Part shown: positions 6,704-15,829 of the stretch, piece by piece
Position numbering within the stretch: position 1 is the first letter of the stretch
How the letters are laid out: the number at the start of each line of letters is the position of its first letter
Assembly (NCBI GenBank): GCA_024709165.1
Contig: JANJXF010000155.1
Span: 1-34,679 of the forward strand
DNA length: 34,679 nucleotides
Reading direction: 5' to 3'
DNA from: Thiobacillus sp.
GTDB lineage: Bacteria > Pseudomonadota > Gammaproteobacteria > Burkholderiales > Thiobacillaceae
The notes under the pieces: generated by a model
What the model was told of the DNA's origin: nothing
The model's input: the letters and a program-made list of their open reading frames with translations, nothing else
Database searches by the model: none
Translations under genes and position numbers: made by a program

Positions 6704-7928
6704 CGCTGGTACTCCCTGCGTGAGCCAAGGCGGCAAGATGGTCGGCCCATGCCTGCATGATCTCGCGCCGCTCGTTTAACAACAGGGCCTTGTTGTACGT
6801 AGCCCGCACCCGGTTGCTTTCAACATGCGCCAGTTGGCGTTCGATGGCGTCCGGTCGGAAGCCCTGCTCGTTGGCCCATGTTGAAAAGGTGGTGCGCCAG
6901 CAGTGCGGTGTCGTGCGCTCGCCGAGGTTCATGTCCCGCATCGCGTAGGTCAGCCGGTTCGGTGTCGTGAAGCCTTCGCCGCTACGATGTGGAAACAGGT
7001 AGCGCCCAGCCCCAGTGATGGGGCGTAGCTCTTCAAGCAGCTTTAGGACTGGCTCGGAGAGCGGCGAAACGTGGTCGCGCCGCGCTTTCATCTTGGCTGC
7101 CGGCCGCCGCCATAGCTTCCCCTCGGCGTCGAACTCGCTCCACTCCGCATCGGCAGCCTCGCCGGGGCGGCAAGCGGTGAATGCAATGAGGCGAAGACAA
7201 AGGGCTGTCTCGGGATAGCCTCTGTAGGCACGCAGCGCGCGATAGAAGGCGCGAATCTGGTCGGCCGTCAGCACGGCCTTGCTTTGGCTCGACGGAATTT
7301 TCAGCAGGCCACGCAGACCGGGGATGGGATTGGAGTCAACGAGTCCCCTCACGACTGCGTGCTGGAAAATCGCCGACAGGTCTCCTTTGACGTGGATGCC
7401 CGCCCAAGCACCGTATGCCTTGCATGCCTCCAAGATTGGCCGGATTTCTTTGGCGCTAATCTCGGTGATGGGTAGCTCATCGAGCTTGGGGGCGAGGTAC
7501 TTCCGAATGCGGGACTCCTTCGCCCGGTAGGAGCCCAGCGTATAGCTCGCCTTCACCTCGGCCAGATATGCGGCGGAGACCTTGGCAAACGAGATTTCCT
7601 GGGCCAGCGCCTCGGCGTGCTTGCGGGCTGCTGCGGCGTCGATGTTCCGTTGCCGCTCGTCCTTGCGATGCTGAGAAGGATTGATGCCTTGTTTCGCTAG
7701 ATCACGAGCTGCGTCGCGAGCAGTGCGCGCGTCGGCTAGGCCAACCTCTGGATAAGAGCCGATAGCGAACAGGTTCTCCTTCCCGTTGAGCCGGAACTTC
7801 CAGCGCCACAGCTTGCTGCCTGAGGGCTGAATCAACAGAAAAAGACCGCCGCCGTCGCTGAGCTTGTAGGGCTTCGCGTCGGGCTTGGCGGTCCTGATCT
7901 TGGCGTCGCTGAGAAGGTCTTTGGGCAT
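6690..7928 (-). CDS. int: P4-type tyrosine integrase
   Basis: The product is 412 residues from an ATG with GGAG 10 nt upstream; a longer frame to 7967 is not needed. An N-terminal arm-binding domain (LSDAKIRTAKPDAKPYKLSDGGGLFL) is followed by a core-binding SAM-like domain (about 100–190) and the catalytic domain with the conserved R (TACRPGEA), K (KMKARRDH), HxxR (HCWRTTF), H (QLAHVE) and Tyr (RATYNKA). It catalyses site-specific insertion and excision of the element. Its 5' end faces the ychF side, as is usual for an integrase beside its attachment site. It appears intact. No tRNA lies at this junction; the nearest (tRNA-Gln) is 3.5 kb away. Confidence 0.93.
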   Translation of the reverse strand: MPKDLLSDAKIRTAKPDAKPYKLSDGGGLFLLIQPSGSKLWRWKFRLNGKENLFAIGSYPEVGLADARTARDAARDLAKQGINPSQHRKDERQRNIDAAAARKHAEALAQEISFAKVSAAYLAEVKASYTLGSYRAKESRIRKYLAPKLDELPITEISAKEIRPILEACKAYGAWAGIHVKGDLSAIFQHAVVRGLVDSNPIPGLRGLLKIPSSQSKAVLTADQIRAFYRALRAYRGYPETALCLRLIAFTACRPGEAADAEWSEFDAEGKLWRRPAAKMKARRDHVSPLSEPVLKLLEELRPITGAGRYLFPHRSGEGFTTPNRLTYAMRDMNLGERTTPHCWRTTFSTWANEQGFRPDAIERQLAHVESNRVRATYNKALLLNERREIMQAWADHLAALAHAGSTSDAAN

Positions 7929-8013
7929 CCTGGGTCTCCGTCGAGAGAGTGGCGTACCCCCACTCATTTCGGCTCATACCCCAAAGACTACCCCAATTTT
8001 TACTGGAATGCCA

Positions 8014-8115
8014 TGAACACTACTGAACCTCGCTGAACATTGATTCCGCAAAAAACAAAAGCAAAATCAACATGTTGGCGCGTTATTGTGGTTCATTGAG
8101 GTTCAGCAAGGTTCA
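8014..8115. repeat. Two inverted triplets of GGTTCA boxes; candidate att/arm sites
   Basis: TGAACM boxes start at 8014, 8024 and 8034 and GGTTCA boxes at 8090, 8100 and 8110, each set with an exact 10-bp period. The two sets are mirror images about 8064.5. Segments 8021–8038 and 8101–8118 match as an inverted repeat at 17 of 18 positions, with an A-rich spacer. The array fills the gap between the integrase start and the ychF stop. Binding sites on one face of the helix for the integrase arm domain or an AlpA-like protein are the likely meaning. The exact core crossover cannot be set without the other element end. Confidence 0.6.
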
Positions 8116-8125
8116 GTAAACGGAG

Positions 8126-9217
8126 TTAGACGTTGAACAGGAAGTTGAGCACATCGCCGTCTTTGACGACGTAGTCCTTGCCCTCCGCGCGCATCTTGCC
8201 GGCTTCCTTGGCGCCCTGTTCCCCTTTGCAGGCGATGAAGTCGTCGAAGGCGATCGTCTGCGCGCGGATGAAACCGCGCTCGAAGTCGGTATGGATGACG
8301 CCGGCAGCCTGCGGCGCAGTATCGCCCTTGTGGATAGTCCAGGCGCGCACCTCCTTGACACCGGCGGTGAAGTAGGTTTGCAGGCCCAGAAGGTCGTAGG
8401 CGGCGCGGATCAGACGGTTGAGGCCTGGCTCGTCCCAGCCCAGTTCCTTCAGATATTCCAGGCGGTCTTCCGGCGACAGTTCCTGCAGCTCGGCCTCGAG
8501 TGCCGCACACACCGGCACCACCGGCGCGCCTTCCTTTTCAGCATGGGCGCGCAGCGCATCCAGCATGGGATTGTCGTGGAAGCCCTCTTCACTGACGTTG
8601 GCGACATACAGCGCCGGCTTGGCGGTCATCAGACACAAAGGCTTGATCGCTGCCAGACCCTCGGCGTCGAGCCCCGCAGCGCGCGCCGGGCGGCCTTCGT
8701 TCAGGGTGGCAACCACTGGCTTGAGGGCAGCGACCATTTTCTGCGCCTCCTTGTCGCCGGCGCGCGCCGGCTTTTCAAAGCGCGCCAGCGCTTTTTCGGC
8801 GCTGGCGAGGTCAGCGAGCGCCAACTCGGTGGCAATGGTCTCGACGTCGGAGACGGGATCGACCTTGCCGGCGACGTGGATCACGTTGTCGTTGTGAAAA
8901 CAGCGCACCACGTGACAGATCGCGTCGGTCTCGCGGATGTTGGCGAGAAACTGGTTGCCCAGCCCCTCACCCTTCGATGCGCCGGCCACGAGGCCCGCGA
9001 TGTCGACGAATTCGACGATCGCCGGCACCACTTTCTGCGGCTGGATGATCTGCGCGAGCTGCGCGAGCCGCGGATCGGGTACTTCGACGACGCCGGTGTT
9101 CGGTTCGATGGTGCAGAAGGGATAGTTTTCCGCGGCGATGCCCGCCTGGGTCAGCGCATTGAAAAGGGTGGACTTGCCGACGTTGGGCAGGCCAACGATG
9201 CCGCATTTGAGGCTCAT
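8126..9217 (-). CDS. ychF: Redox-regulated P-loop ATPase YchF
   Basis: The product is 363 residues, the usual length. It is an Obg-related ATPase that associates with ribosomes and affects stress responses. Visible are the P-loop GLPNVGKST near residues 8–16, the switch [20 protein letters not shown], and NVSE in place of NKxD, the change that makes YchF prefer ATP. The C-terminal TGS domain ends in [10 protein letters not shown]. The start is set at [11 protein letters not shown]; upstream in-frame codons are not conserved. It is the last gene of the pth–ychF pair (14-nt gap), and the element ends next to its stop codon without visible damage to the reading frame. Confidence 0.96.
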   Translation of the reverse strand: MSLKCGIVGLPNVGKSTLFNALTQAGIAAENYPFCTIEPNTGVVEVPDPRLAQLAQIIQPQKVVPAIVEFVDIAGLVAGASKGEGLGNQFLANIRETDAICHVVRCFHNDNVIHVAGKVDPVSDVETIATELALADLASAEKALARFEKPARAGDKEAQKMVAALKPVVATLNEGRPARAAGLDAEGLAAIKPLCLMTAKPALYVANVSEEGFHDNPMLDALRAHAEKEGAPVVPVCAALEAELQELSPEDRLEYLKELGWDEPGLNRLIRAAYDLLGLQTYFTAGVKEVRAWTIHKGDTAPQAAGVIHTDFERGFIRAQTIAFDDFIACKGEQGAKEAGKMRAEGKDYVVKDGDVLNFLFNV

Positions 9218-9231
9218 GGGATTTCCTGGGG

Positions 9232-9813
9232 CTAGGGACGGGGGATTGAGGGTTTCGTGTTGGCACGCTGGATCGCGGCGTTCCATTCGCCCTTTTCGAT
9301 CATCGGCAGGAGGCCGAGTGCGCGCTCGATGGCGGCGTCGATCTCGATCTGCTCCTCGCGGCGGGGCGGCTTCAGCACGAAGTTCACCACCTCGTTACGG
9401 TCACCGGGATGACCGATGCCGATACGCAGGCGCCAGTAGTCCTGGGTACCGAGGTGGGAACTGATGTCCTTCAGACCGTTGTGACCGCCCATGCCGCCGC
9501 CGAATTTCAGGCGCAGCTGCCCCGGCGGGATGTCGAGCTCGTCGTGCACCACCAGGATTTCCGCGGGCGCGATGCGATGGAAACGCGCGAGCGCGCCTAC
9601 CGCCTGGCCGGAACGGTTCATGAAGGTCTGCGGCAGCAGGATCCAGCGTGGCCCGTCGCGGCCGAGCAGGCCGTGAAAGCGCGATTCGTGCGCGAGTGCA
9701 AACCCGCGCACCTGCGCGAGACGTGCGCAAAACCAAAACCCGGCATTGTGCCGGGTTTCTTCGTACTCGCGCCCGGGATTGCCGAGACCGACGATGAGGC
9801 GCGGTGCCGTCAT
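9232..9813 (-). CDS. pth: Peptidyl-tRNA hydrolase
   Basis: The product has 193 residues. It releases peptides from prematurely dropped peptidyl-tRNA in the cytoplasm. The family signatures are present: [18 protein letters not shown] with the catalytic His (H22), the FMNRSG block, and HDELDIPPG with the catalytic Asp, followed by [13 protein letters not shown]. Length and start match the family. It lies 42 bp after rplY, the usual arrangement in this group. Confidence 0.96.
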   Translation of the reverse strand: MTAPRLIVGLGNPGREYEETRHNAGFWFCARLAQVRGFALAHESRFHGLLGRDGPRWILLPQTFMNRSGQAVGALARFHRIAPAEILVVHDELDIPPGQLRLKFGGGMGGHNGLKDISSHLGTQDYWRLRIGIGHPGDRNEVVNFVLKPPRREEQIEIDAAIERALGLLPMIEKGEWNAAIQRANTKPSIPRP

Positions 9814-9855
9814 GCCGCTTGCGCTGCGCGGCCCACGAGGGACCGCGCTCCGGCA

Positions 9856-10464
9856 TTACGCCGCGGGTGCCGCGGGAGCTTCTTCGGCGCCGCCGCCCTT
9901 GGGCGCGCTGATCGCCGCCACGGCAGGGTTCTCCGCCTTGAGGTGGGCGACCAGTTCGACGCCGGCCGGCAGCTTGAGATCGTTGGCGTGGATCGAATGG
10001 CCCACTTCGAGCTTGCCCATGTCGACTGCGATGAACTCGGGCAGGCTGCCGGGGAAGCACTGCACGTCGAGTTCGTTGACGATGTGGTGCGGCTTGCCAC
10101 CGCCGAGTTTCACACCCGGCGCGGTCTCGGCGTTGAGGAAGTGCAGCGGCACCTTGACGTGGATCTTGTGGTCCTTGTCGACGCGCTGGAAGTCGACGTG
10201 CAGCACCTGCTGCTTGTAGGGATGCCACTGGGTGTCGCGCAGCAGGACCGATTCCTTGCTGCCGTCGACGGTGAGCGTCAGCACGGATGCGTGGAAGGCT
10301 TCCTTGCGCAGGGCGTGGTAGAGGGCGTTGTGATCCAGCTCGATCTGCATCGGCGCGGCGGCTCCGCCATAGACGATACCGGGGACCTTGCCGGCGTGGC
10401 GCAGGCGGCGGCTCGCACTCGACCCTTGCGCATCACGCTTGAAAGCAATGACTTCGATTTCCAT
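9856..10464 (-). CDS. rplY: 50S ribosomal protein L25 / general stress protein Ctc
   Basis: The product is 202 residues, the long Ctc form: an N-terminal L25 domain (about 1–90, with [10 protein letters not shown] and HVDFQRV) that binds 5S rRNA, and a C-terminal TL5-like beta domain (about 95–185). The tail is Ala/Gly/Pro-rich. It follows prs after a terminator-like hairpin and precedes pth, a conserved order. Confidence 0.95.
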   Translation of the reverse strand: MEIEVIAFKRDAQGSSASRRLRHAGKVPGIVYGGAAAPMQIELDHNALYHALRKEAFHASVLTLTVDGSKESVLLRDTQWHPYKQQVLHVDFQRVDKDHKIHVKVPLHFLNAETAPGVKLGGGKPHHIVNELDVQCFPGSLPEFIAVDMGKLEVGHSIHANDLKLPAGVELVAHLKAENPAVAAISAPKGGGAEEAPAAPAA

Positions 10465-10484
10465 GAGATTTCTCCTGAGTTGAC

Positions 10485-10508
10485 AAAAAAGCCCCCGCGA
10501 CCAGGGGC
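10485..10508 (-). terminator. Intrinsic terminator between prs and rplY
   Basis: On the minus strand a GCCCC/GGGGC stem (10504–10508 with 10491–10495) is followed by six T residues. The short 5-bp stem suggests partial read-through into rplY. Confidence 0.6.
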
Positions 10509-10520
10509 ATTCGGGCAGCC

Positions 10521-11471
10521 CTACTCGATGAAGAGCGAGCTGACGGAATCCTCGTTACTGATGCGGCGGATCGTCTCCGCCAGCAGTTCAGCCACCGACA
10601 ATTGCCGGATTTTCTTGCATGCGCGCGCGTCGTCGCGCAGCGGGATGGTGTCGGTCACCACCAGTTCGTCGAGCGCGGAATGCGTCACGCGCTCGGCGGC
10701 CGTGCCCGACAGCACCGCATGGGTGCAGTAGGCCATCACCTTCTCGGCTCCGTGCTCCTTCAGCGCGTTGGCCGCCTCGCACAGGGTATTCGCGGTATCG
10801 ACGATGTCGTCCATGATGATGCATGTGCGGCCCCTGACGTCGCCGATGATGTGCATCACTTTCGCCACGTTGGGCTTGGGGCGGCGCTTGTCGATGATCG
10901 CCAGATCGCACTCCAGGCGCTTGGCGATCGCCCGCGCGCGCACCACGCCGCCGACGTCGGGCGAAACCACCACCAGGTTCGGATGATTGCGCTTCCAGAT
11001 GTCGCCCAGGAGGATCGGGCTGGAATAGATGTTGTCGACCGGGATGTCGAAGAAGCCCTGGATCTGGTCCGAGTGCAGGTCCATCGTCAGCAGGCGGTCG
11101 ATGCCGGCACCCTGCAGCATGTTGGCCACCACCCTGGCCGTGATCGCCACCCGCGCCGAGCGGGTGCGGCGATCCTGGCGCGCGTAGCCGTAGTAGGGGA
11201 TAGCCGCGGTGATGCGCGCGGCCGAGGCACGCTTCAGCGCATCGACCATCACCATCACCTCCATCAGCGTGTCGTTGGTGGGCTGACAGGTCGACTGCAG
11301 CACGAACACGTCCTTGCCGCGCACGTTCTCCATGATTTCGACCATCACCTCGCCGTCGGAAAAACGCGATACGGTGGCGCGCCCGAGATGGATGTTGAGA
11401 TGGCGCACCACGTCGCTGGCCAGACGGGGGTTGGCATTCCCCGTGAACACCATCAGGTTGTCAATGGACAC
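10521..11471 (-). CDS. prs: Ribose-phosphate pyrophosphokinase (PRPP synthetase)
   Basis: The product is 316 residues. It makes PRPP from ribose 5-phosphate and ATP for nucleotide, histidine and tryptophan synthesis. Visible are the N-terminal [12 protein letters not shown], the catalytic and Mg-binding [17 protein letters not shown], the flexible loop KRRPKPN, and the PRPP-binding loop [17 protein letters not shown] start at 11471 is chosen: it has GGAG 7 nt upstream and gives the standard length, whereas the longer frame begins at a TTG inside the tRNA-Gln terminator region. Confidence 0.95.
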   Translation of the reverse strand: MSIDNLMVFTGNANPRLASDVVRHLNIHLGRATVSRFSDGEVMVEIMENVRGKDVFVLQSTCQPTNDTLMEVMVMVDALKRASAARITAAIPYYGYARQDRRTRSARVAITARVVANMLQGAGIDRLLTMDLHSDQIQGFFDIPVDNIYSSPILLGDIWKRNHPNLVVVSPDVGGVVRARAIAKRLECDLAIIDKRRPKPNVAKVMHIIGDVRGRTCIIMDDIVDTANTLCEAANALKEHGAEKVMAYCTHAVLSGTAAERVTHSALDELVVTDTIPLRDDARACKKIRQLSVAELLAETIRRISNEDSVSSLFIE

Positions 11472-11511
11472 GCGAGTCTCCGGCGACGCGGCGCTGGCGC
11501 CGACACACAAG

Positions 11512-11537
11512 AAAAACAGCCGCCACCGGCGGCTGTT
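11512..11537 (-). terminator. Intrinsic terminator after tRNA-Gln
   Basis: AACAGCCGCC and GGCGGCTGTT form a perfect 10-bp stem with loop ACC; on the minus strand it runs directly into a T-run. It separates the tRNA transcript from prs. Confidence 0.8.
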
Positions 11538-11548
11538 CGCTCAATAAC

Positions 11549-11623
11549 TGGCTGGGGAGGTAGGGATCGAACCTACGAATGTCGGAATCAAAATCCGATG
11601 CCTTACCACTTGGCGACTCCCCA
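11549..11623 (-). tRNA. tRNA-Gln (anticodon UUG)
   Basis: The 75-nt gene has a 7-bp acceptor stem TGGGGAG/CTCCCCA, a T-arm with GGTTCGATCC and an encoded 3' CCA. The anticodon loop TTTTGAT is closed by TCGGA/TCCGA and reads UUG. It lies between ispE and prs, the conserved betaproteobacterial position. Confidence 0.97.
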
Positions 11624-11634
11624 ACGGGCACTGT

Positions 11635-12468
11635 TCAGGCGCAGCAGTCGTACAGCGGATGCCGGTCGAGCCCCTGCGCCACAAAACCCTGCATCGTTGC
11701 AGGCAGGCGGGCGAGCACCTCGCGGGCCGCCGCTTCCGTCCCGAACGTTGCGAACACGCAGGCACCGGAACCGGTCATGCGCGCCTCGCCGAACTGCGCC
11801 AGCCACTCGAGATGACGCGCGACGTCCGGGTAGCGCTGCACGACCACCGGCTGCAGGTCGTTCCGACCCATGCCTGCGGAAAAGGGCGCTATTTTGAGGC
11901 GTGGCGTGTCGCGTGTCAATTCCTGCGCGGCGAAAACCTCTGCGGTCGGCACCGCCACCGGCGGCGTCAGCACCACGTACCAGGCCGGCGGCGCGCTCAC
12001 CGGATGCAGAATCTCGCCGATCCCTTCGGCAAACGCCGTCTGCCCGAACACGAACACCGGCACGTCGGCGCCGAGTTGCAGCGCAAGCGCCTGCAGCTCG
12101 GCACGGGACAGATCGACCCGCCACAGGCGGTTGAGCGCCAGCAGCACGGTGGCGGCATCCGAGCTGCCACCGCCGAGGCCGCCGCCCATCGGCAGCACCT
12201 TGTCCACACGGATGCCCACCCCCGCACCGGCCGGTGCGTAGGGTTGCAGGAGACGCGCGGCACGCACGGTGAGATCACGATCTTCCGGCACGCCGCGCAG
12301 ATCCGTCTCGCGTACCACCCGGCCGTCGTCACGCAGGGCGAGATGCACGGTATCGGCACGATCGATGAAGCGGAACACGCTTTGCAGCAGGTGATAGCCG
12401 TCGGCGCGACGGCCCGTCACGTGAAGAAAGAGGTTGAGTTTGGCGGGAGCGGGAAAGGTCTGGCTCAT
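11635..12468 (-). CDS. ispE: 4-diphosphocytidyl-2-C-methyl-D-erythritol kinase
   Basis: The product is a 277-residue GHMP kinase of the MEP isoprenoid pathway; it phosphorylates CDP-methylerythritol at the 2-hydroxyl using ATP. Seen are the N-terminal substrate motif [21 protein letters not shown], the ATP-binding loop [14 protein letters not shown] and the C-terminal [10 protein letters not shown] motif. The start codon shares ATGA with the lolB stop. It lies directly upstream of tRNA-Gln on the same strand. Confidence 0.96.
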   Translation of the reverse strand: MSQTFPAPAKLNLFLHVTGRRADGYHLLQSVFRFIDRADTVHLALRDDGRVVRETDLRGVPEDRDLTVRAARLLQPYAPAGAGVGIRVDKVLPMGGGLGGGSSDAATVLLALNRLWRVDLSRAELQALALQLGADVPVFVFGQTAFAEGIGEILHPVSAPPAWYVVLTPPVAVPTAEVFAAQELTRDTPRLKIAPFSAGMGRNDLQPVVVQRYPDVARHLEWLAQFGEARMTGSGACVFATFGTEAAAREVLARLPATMQGFVAQGLDRHPLYDCCA

Positions 12469-13025
12469 TCGCCTTCCCAGCTGTCCGCCACGAGGCGGAT
12501 CTCGATTGCTTCGCGGGTGACCCTGAGCTTGCGCGGATAGCCAGCGGAGTGCTCGGCATACTGCTGGTATTCGATGATCCAGCCGTCCTGCCTGAGTTCG
12601 GTGAGACGCCCGGAGCCGTCACGGGTGGCTTCGAACCCGCGCGCCGGATCGGGACGCGCCTGCACCCACCACGCGAGTCCGGTCACCGGCAGGGGGTAGC
12701 CCAACGCCTCGCGCGTCAGCGTATCGACGTCCGACGCACGCCGGAGCGGCTGTTTCGGCAGTTCCAGCACAGCGCCGTCCGCATCGAGCGCGATGCGGAC
12801 CACCGCCTGTCCGAGCGGGGAAGTCAGCAGAAGTTCGTCATTGGCGCCCCGATGCTGCCAGCGCAGCGTCCCGGAAGCCCGCTCCTCGCCGCTTTCCACG
12901 CTGAAGCGGCCCTGCAGCGTCCAGCTTTCCGCCGACGGCGGCACGCTACCCGGTGACCGGGATGGCGCGCTCGCGCAGCCTGCCAGCGCGAGCGCGCACG
13001 CGGCGAGAAACTCGCGCCGTCGCAT
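12465..13025 (-). CDS. lolB: Outer-membrane lipoprotein receptor LolB
   Basis: The product has 186 residues. LolB accepts lipoproteins from the periplasmic carrier LolA and places them in the inner leaflet of the outer membrane. The N-terminus [17 protein letters not shown] is a lipoprotein signal with lipobox LAGC. The mature part has [10 protein letters not shown], an aromatic-rich beta region and a C-terminal RLVADSW. The ATG at 13025 is chosen for the signal peptide and for its ATGA overlap with the preceding TPR gene. It is coupled at both ends, to the TPR gene and to ispE, giving one outer-membrane/isoprenoid operon. Confidence 0.92.
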   Translation of the reverse strand: MRRREFLAACALALAGCASAPSRSPGSVPPSAESWTLQGRFSVESGEERASGTLRWQHRGANDELLLTSPLGQAVVRIALDADGAVLELPKQPLRRASDVDTLTREALGYPLPVTGLAWWVQARPDPARGFEATRDGSGRLTELRQDGWIIEYQQYAEHSAGYPRKLRVTREAIEIRLVADSWEGE

Positions 13026-14809
13026 CAGGGCTTGAGCCGGCGCAGGGTTTCCAGCAAGACTTCGTTCTGCGGGTGACTTTGCAGGCTCGTCTGCCACAGC
13101 GTGCCGGCTTCGTCCTGGCGTCCGCGCGCCCACAGCACCTCGCCGAGATGCGCGGCAATTTCCGGATCGGGACGCGCCTGGTAGGCGCGCTCCAGAAATT
13201 CCTGGGCACGCGCAAGGTTGCCGGCGCGGTATTGCGCCCAGCCGACACTGTCGAGGATGAAAGCATCGTCCGGAGCGAGTTTCAGCGCGCGTTCGAGCAG
13301 TTCGATCGCCTCGGCAAGGCGCGTGGTGCGGTCCGCCAGGGTGTAACCGAGCGCGTTGTAGGCGTGCGCGTCGTCCGGGCGCAGCGCGATCACGCGGCGC
13401 AGGTCAGCCTCCAGTACGTCGAGCCGGTCAAGCTTTTCCGCGGCCATCGCACGGTCGTACAGCAGTTCGGGCGAGTCGGGATAACGCTTCAGCCCTTCGG
13501 ACAACACGTCGAACGCCGCCTGCCGCTCCTTGCCGTCGCGCAACAATTCTGCCTGCACCTGGACCAGACGCACGTTCTGCGCGTCGTTGGCGCCCTGCGT
13601 GGCCGCGAGCAGCGCCCGCGCCTCGTCGCGCCGTCCCGCCGCGGCCAGCAGGGCCGCCTGGCGTGCGCGTGCCGGCACCAGGTAGTTGCCCGCCTCCACC
13701 TCGGCGTAATGCGTCGCGGCGGCGTCGCTCTGTTTCAACTGCTCGGCCGCCTGGCCGAGATAGTAGTGGAGGGTGTCGCGATCGCGCGGATCCGCGTCCA
13801 GCGCGCGGTTGAGCCAGTCGCGGGCGGCGACCGGCTCGCCCATCTGCAGCGCGAGCAGCCCTGCGGCGAAGCTGACTTCGGCGTTGCGCGGCAATTCGCC
13901 GGCGAGCCGTTCGAACTGTGCGCGCCCTTCGGCAAACTGGTTGGCGTTGACCAGTGCACGCGCATAGGCGAGCCGCACATCGCGCGCCTCCGGATGTGCG
14001 GCAAGGAAATCACGCATGAACGCCAGCGTATCTGCCGGGGACGTCTTGGCAAGAATCTGTGCACGGAGCAGCGCGCCCGGCTCCCAGCCCGGGCGCAGCC
14101 GGTTCGCACGTTCGAGCGCTGCCAGCGCCGCCGGCGTGTCCCCGGCACCCGCCACCGCCTGCGCCACGGCGTAGCGCGCCTCGGCGACCTGCGGATGCGC
14201 GGCCGCCAGCCGTTCGACCAGCGCCCGCGCCGCCGAAACATCGCGCACCTTGCCCAGCAGCGCGCTCAGATGCATGAAGCCCGCCGCCGGGTCCTTGGCA
14301 AGAACCTCGCGCAGCACCGGTTCGGCTTCGTCGAGCCGACCTTCGTTGAGCAACATCGCCGCCAGCGCCTGACGCGCGCGCTCCGATGCCGGATCGGCCG
14401 CGGACCACAGGCGCGTCGCTTCGAGCGCCGCCGCGCGGTCGCGCGCAAACACCGCCACCTCGGCCGCCCGCCGCGCGATACGCGGGTCGCGGGTTGCCTG
14501 CGCGAGGTCGAGATAGGCCGCGCTGGCGATTCCGGCAGCTCCGCGCTGGCCGGCCACTTCGGCAACCAGAAACTTGAACAGGATGTCGGGCGTGAGCGGC
14601 TGCGCCGGCAGGCTCGGCGCCGGCTCGGCAAGTTTCTCCACATCGGCATCGGCGGATTGCGGCGCATCGGCATCGGCGGATTGCGGCACCTGCGCGTGCG
14701 GCGCCGGGTTTTCCGCCGCGGCCGGCTGCGGCGGGTGCACCGTCTGCTGGGCGCACGCCGACGTCAACGCCAGTGCAACGCATAAAGGAAGGTATTTGAG
14801 ATTCGCCAT
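13025..14809 (-). CDS. TPR-repeat lipoprotein
   Basis: The product has 594 residues. It begins with a lipoprotein signal (MANLKYLPLCVALALTSAC, lipobox-like TSAC), followed by a Pro/Ala/Gln-rich linker with a short internal duplication, then many tetratricopeptide-like helical repeats (for example YDRAMAAEKLDRLDVLEADLR; NALGYTLADRT; WAQYRAGNLARAQEFLERAY). Such proteins act as scaffolds in the outer membrane or periplasm. The gene sits first in the lolB–ispE operon, as in many relatives, which fits a role in lipoprotein or outer-membrane assembly. No enzyme motif is seen. The start is set at the signal peptide, not at upstream in-frame codons. Confidence 0.87.
   Translation of the reverse strand: MANLKYLPLCVALALTSACAQQTVHPPQPAAAENPAPHAQVPQSADADAPQSADADVEKLAEPAPSLPAQPLTPDILFKFLVAEVAGQRGAAGIASAAYLDLAQATRDPRIARRAAEVAVFARDRAAALEATRLWSAADPASERARQALAAMLLNEGRLDEAEPVLREVLAKDPAAGFMHLSALLGKVRDVSAARALVERLAAAHPQVAEARYAVAQAVAGAGDTPAALAALERANRLRPGWEPGALLRAQILAKTSPADTLAFMRDFLAAHPEARDVRLAYARALVNANQFAEGRAQFERLAGELPRNAEVSFAAGLLALQMGEPVAARDWLNRALDADPRDRDTLHYYLGQAAEQLKQSDAAATHYAEVEAGNYLVPARARQAALLAAAGRRDEARALLAATQGANDAQNVRLVQVQAELLRDGKERQAAFDVLSEGLKRYPDSPELLYDRAMAAEKLDRLDVLEADLRRVIALRPDDAHAYNALGYTLADRTTRLAEAIELLERALKLAPDDAFILDSVGWAQYRAGNLARAQEFLERAYQARPDPEIAAHLGEVLWARGRQDEAGTLWQTSLQSHPQNEVLLETLRRLKP
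14641..14687 (-). repeat. 24-bp tandem duplication in the TPR gene
   Basis: A 23-bp identical segment occurs at 14641–14663 and 14665–14687 (24-bp period). It encodes two copies of PQSADAD in the linker after the lipobox, where length variation would be tolerated. Confidence 0.75.
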
Positions 14810-14950
14810 GTGCCTTGAAGTACCCGGGTATGGGCCAACGATTCTAAGCCTTCGATGCGCAAGCGCAAGCAAGGTTCATTTCGGCGAACGGCGGAGCATT
14901 TTGACCGCCTTCGTTCCCTGCCTGCTGTCGGCCCGCGCTACAATCTCCCC

Positions 14951-15763
14951 ATGCCCGAACTGCCCGAAGTCGAGACGACGCGCCTCGGCCTGCTTCCGCG
15001 CCTGCCTGGCCGCGTGCTCATGGAGGTATCAGTGCGGGATTCGCGCCTGCGCTGGCCGGTGCCGGACGATCTGGCCGCACGGCTGACAGGGCGCACGCTG
15101 GCGGGAATCGCGCGGCGAGGCAAATACCTGCTGTTCGATTTCGGCGGTGTCACGCAGATCGTCCATCTGGGCATGTCGGGAAGCCTGCGCCTGGCAGCCC
15201 CCGACGAACCGCCAGCGGTGCACGATCATGTGGACTGGCGTTTCGACGACGGCACCTGCCTGCGCCTGCGCGATCCACGCCGTTTCGGTGCGGTGCTGCT
15301 CGCCGGAAATCCCGCGCAGCATCCGCTGCTGGCCCATCTCGGACCGGAGCCGCTGGGCCCGGATTTCGCTGCAGCCTGGCTCCACGCCCGCTGCCGCGGG
15401 CGCAACATGGCGATCAAGCCTCTCATCATGGATGCTTCGGTGGTGGTAGGGGTCGGCAACATCTACGCCTCCGAAGCGCTGTTCCACGCCGGCATTCGTC
15501 CGGCCACGGCCGCGCGCCGCCTCAGCGGGCCCGCTTGCGCACGGCTGGCTGCGGCGATCCGCAAGGTGCTGACTGCGGCAATCGCCGCCGGGGGGAGCTC
15601 GCTGCGCGACTACGTCGCCAGCAGCGGCGAGCCGGGCCATTTCCAGCTGCACACCCGCGTATACGGCCGCGCAAATCTGCCCTGCCGAACGTGCGGGACC
15701 CCCATCCGGCGTATCGTGCAGGGGCAGCGCGCGAGCTTCTATTGCCCGGCTTGCCAGCACTGA
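14951..15763 (+). CDS. mutM: Formamidopyrimidine-DNA glycosylase
   Basis: The product is 270 residues. MutM/Fpg removes 8-oxoguanine and formamidopyrimidines and nicks the abasic site. The mature N-terminus PELPEVETTR carries the catalytic Pro and Glu. GKYLLF supplies the beta-loop Lys, GVGNIYASEALF is in the helix-2-turn-helix, and a C-terminal zinc finger CRTC…CPAC closes the protein. The ATG at 14951 is certain because the Pro must be residue 2; upstream in-frame codons are ignored. It is divergent from the TPR gene across 141 bp. Confidence 0.97.
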   Translation: MPELPEVETTRLGLLPRLPGRVLMEVSVRDSRLRWPVPDDLAARLTGRTLAGIARRGKYLLFDFGGVTQIVHLGMSGSLRLAAPDEPPAVHDHVDWRFDDGTCLRLRDPRRFGAVLLAGNPAQHPLLAHLGPEPLGPDFAAAWLHARCRGRNMAIKPLIMDASVVVGVGNIYASEALFHAGIRPATAARRLSGPACARLAAAIRKVLTAAIAAGGSSLRDYVASSGEPGHFQLHTRVYGRANLPCRTCGTPIRRIVQGQRASFYCPACQH

Positions 15764-15829
15764 CCGCCGACACTCAAGTTTGCGGGTAACATGCCGTAAT
15801 TAGACGATGGTCCGACTTGTGAATGCCTC

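Noticed and set aside
12953-14785. 610-codon plus-strand open frame opposite the TPR lipoprotein gene
   Set aside because: Arg/Gln/His-rich shadow; the minus-strand TPR repeats and lipobox are convincing.
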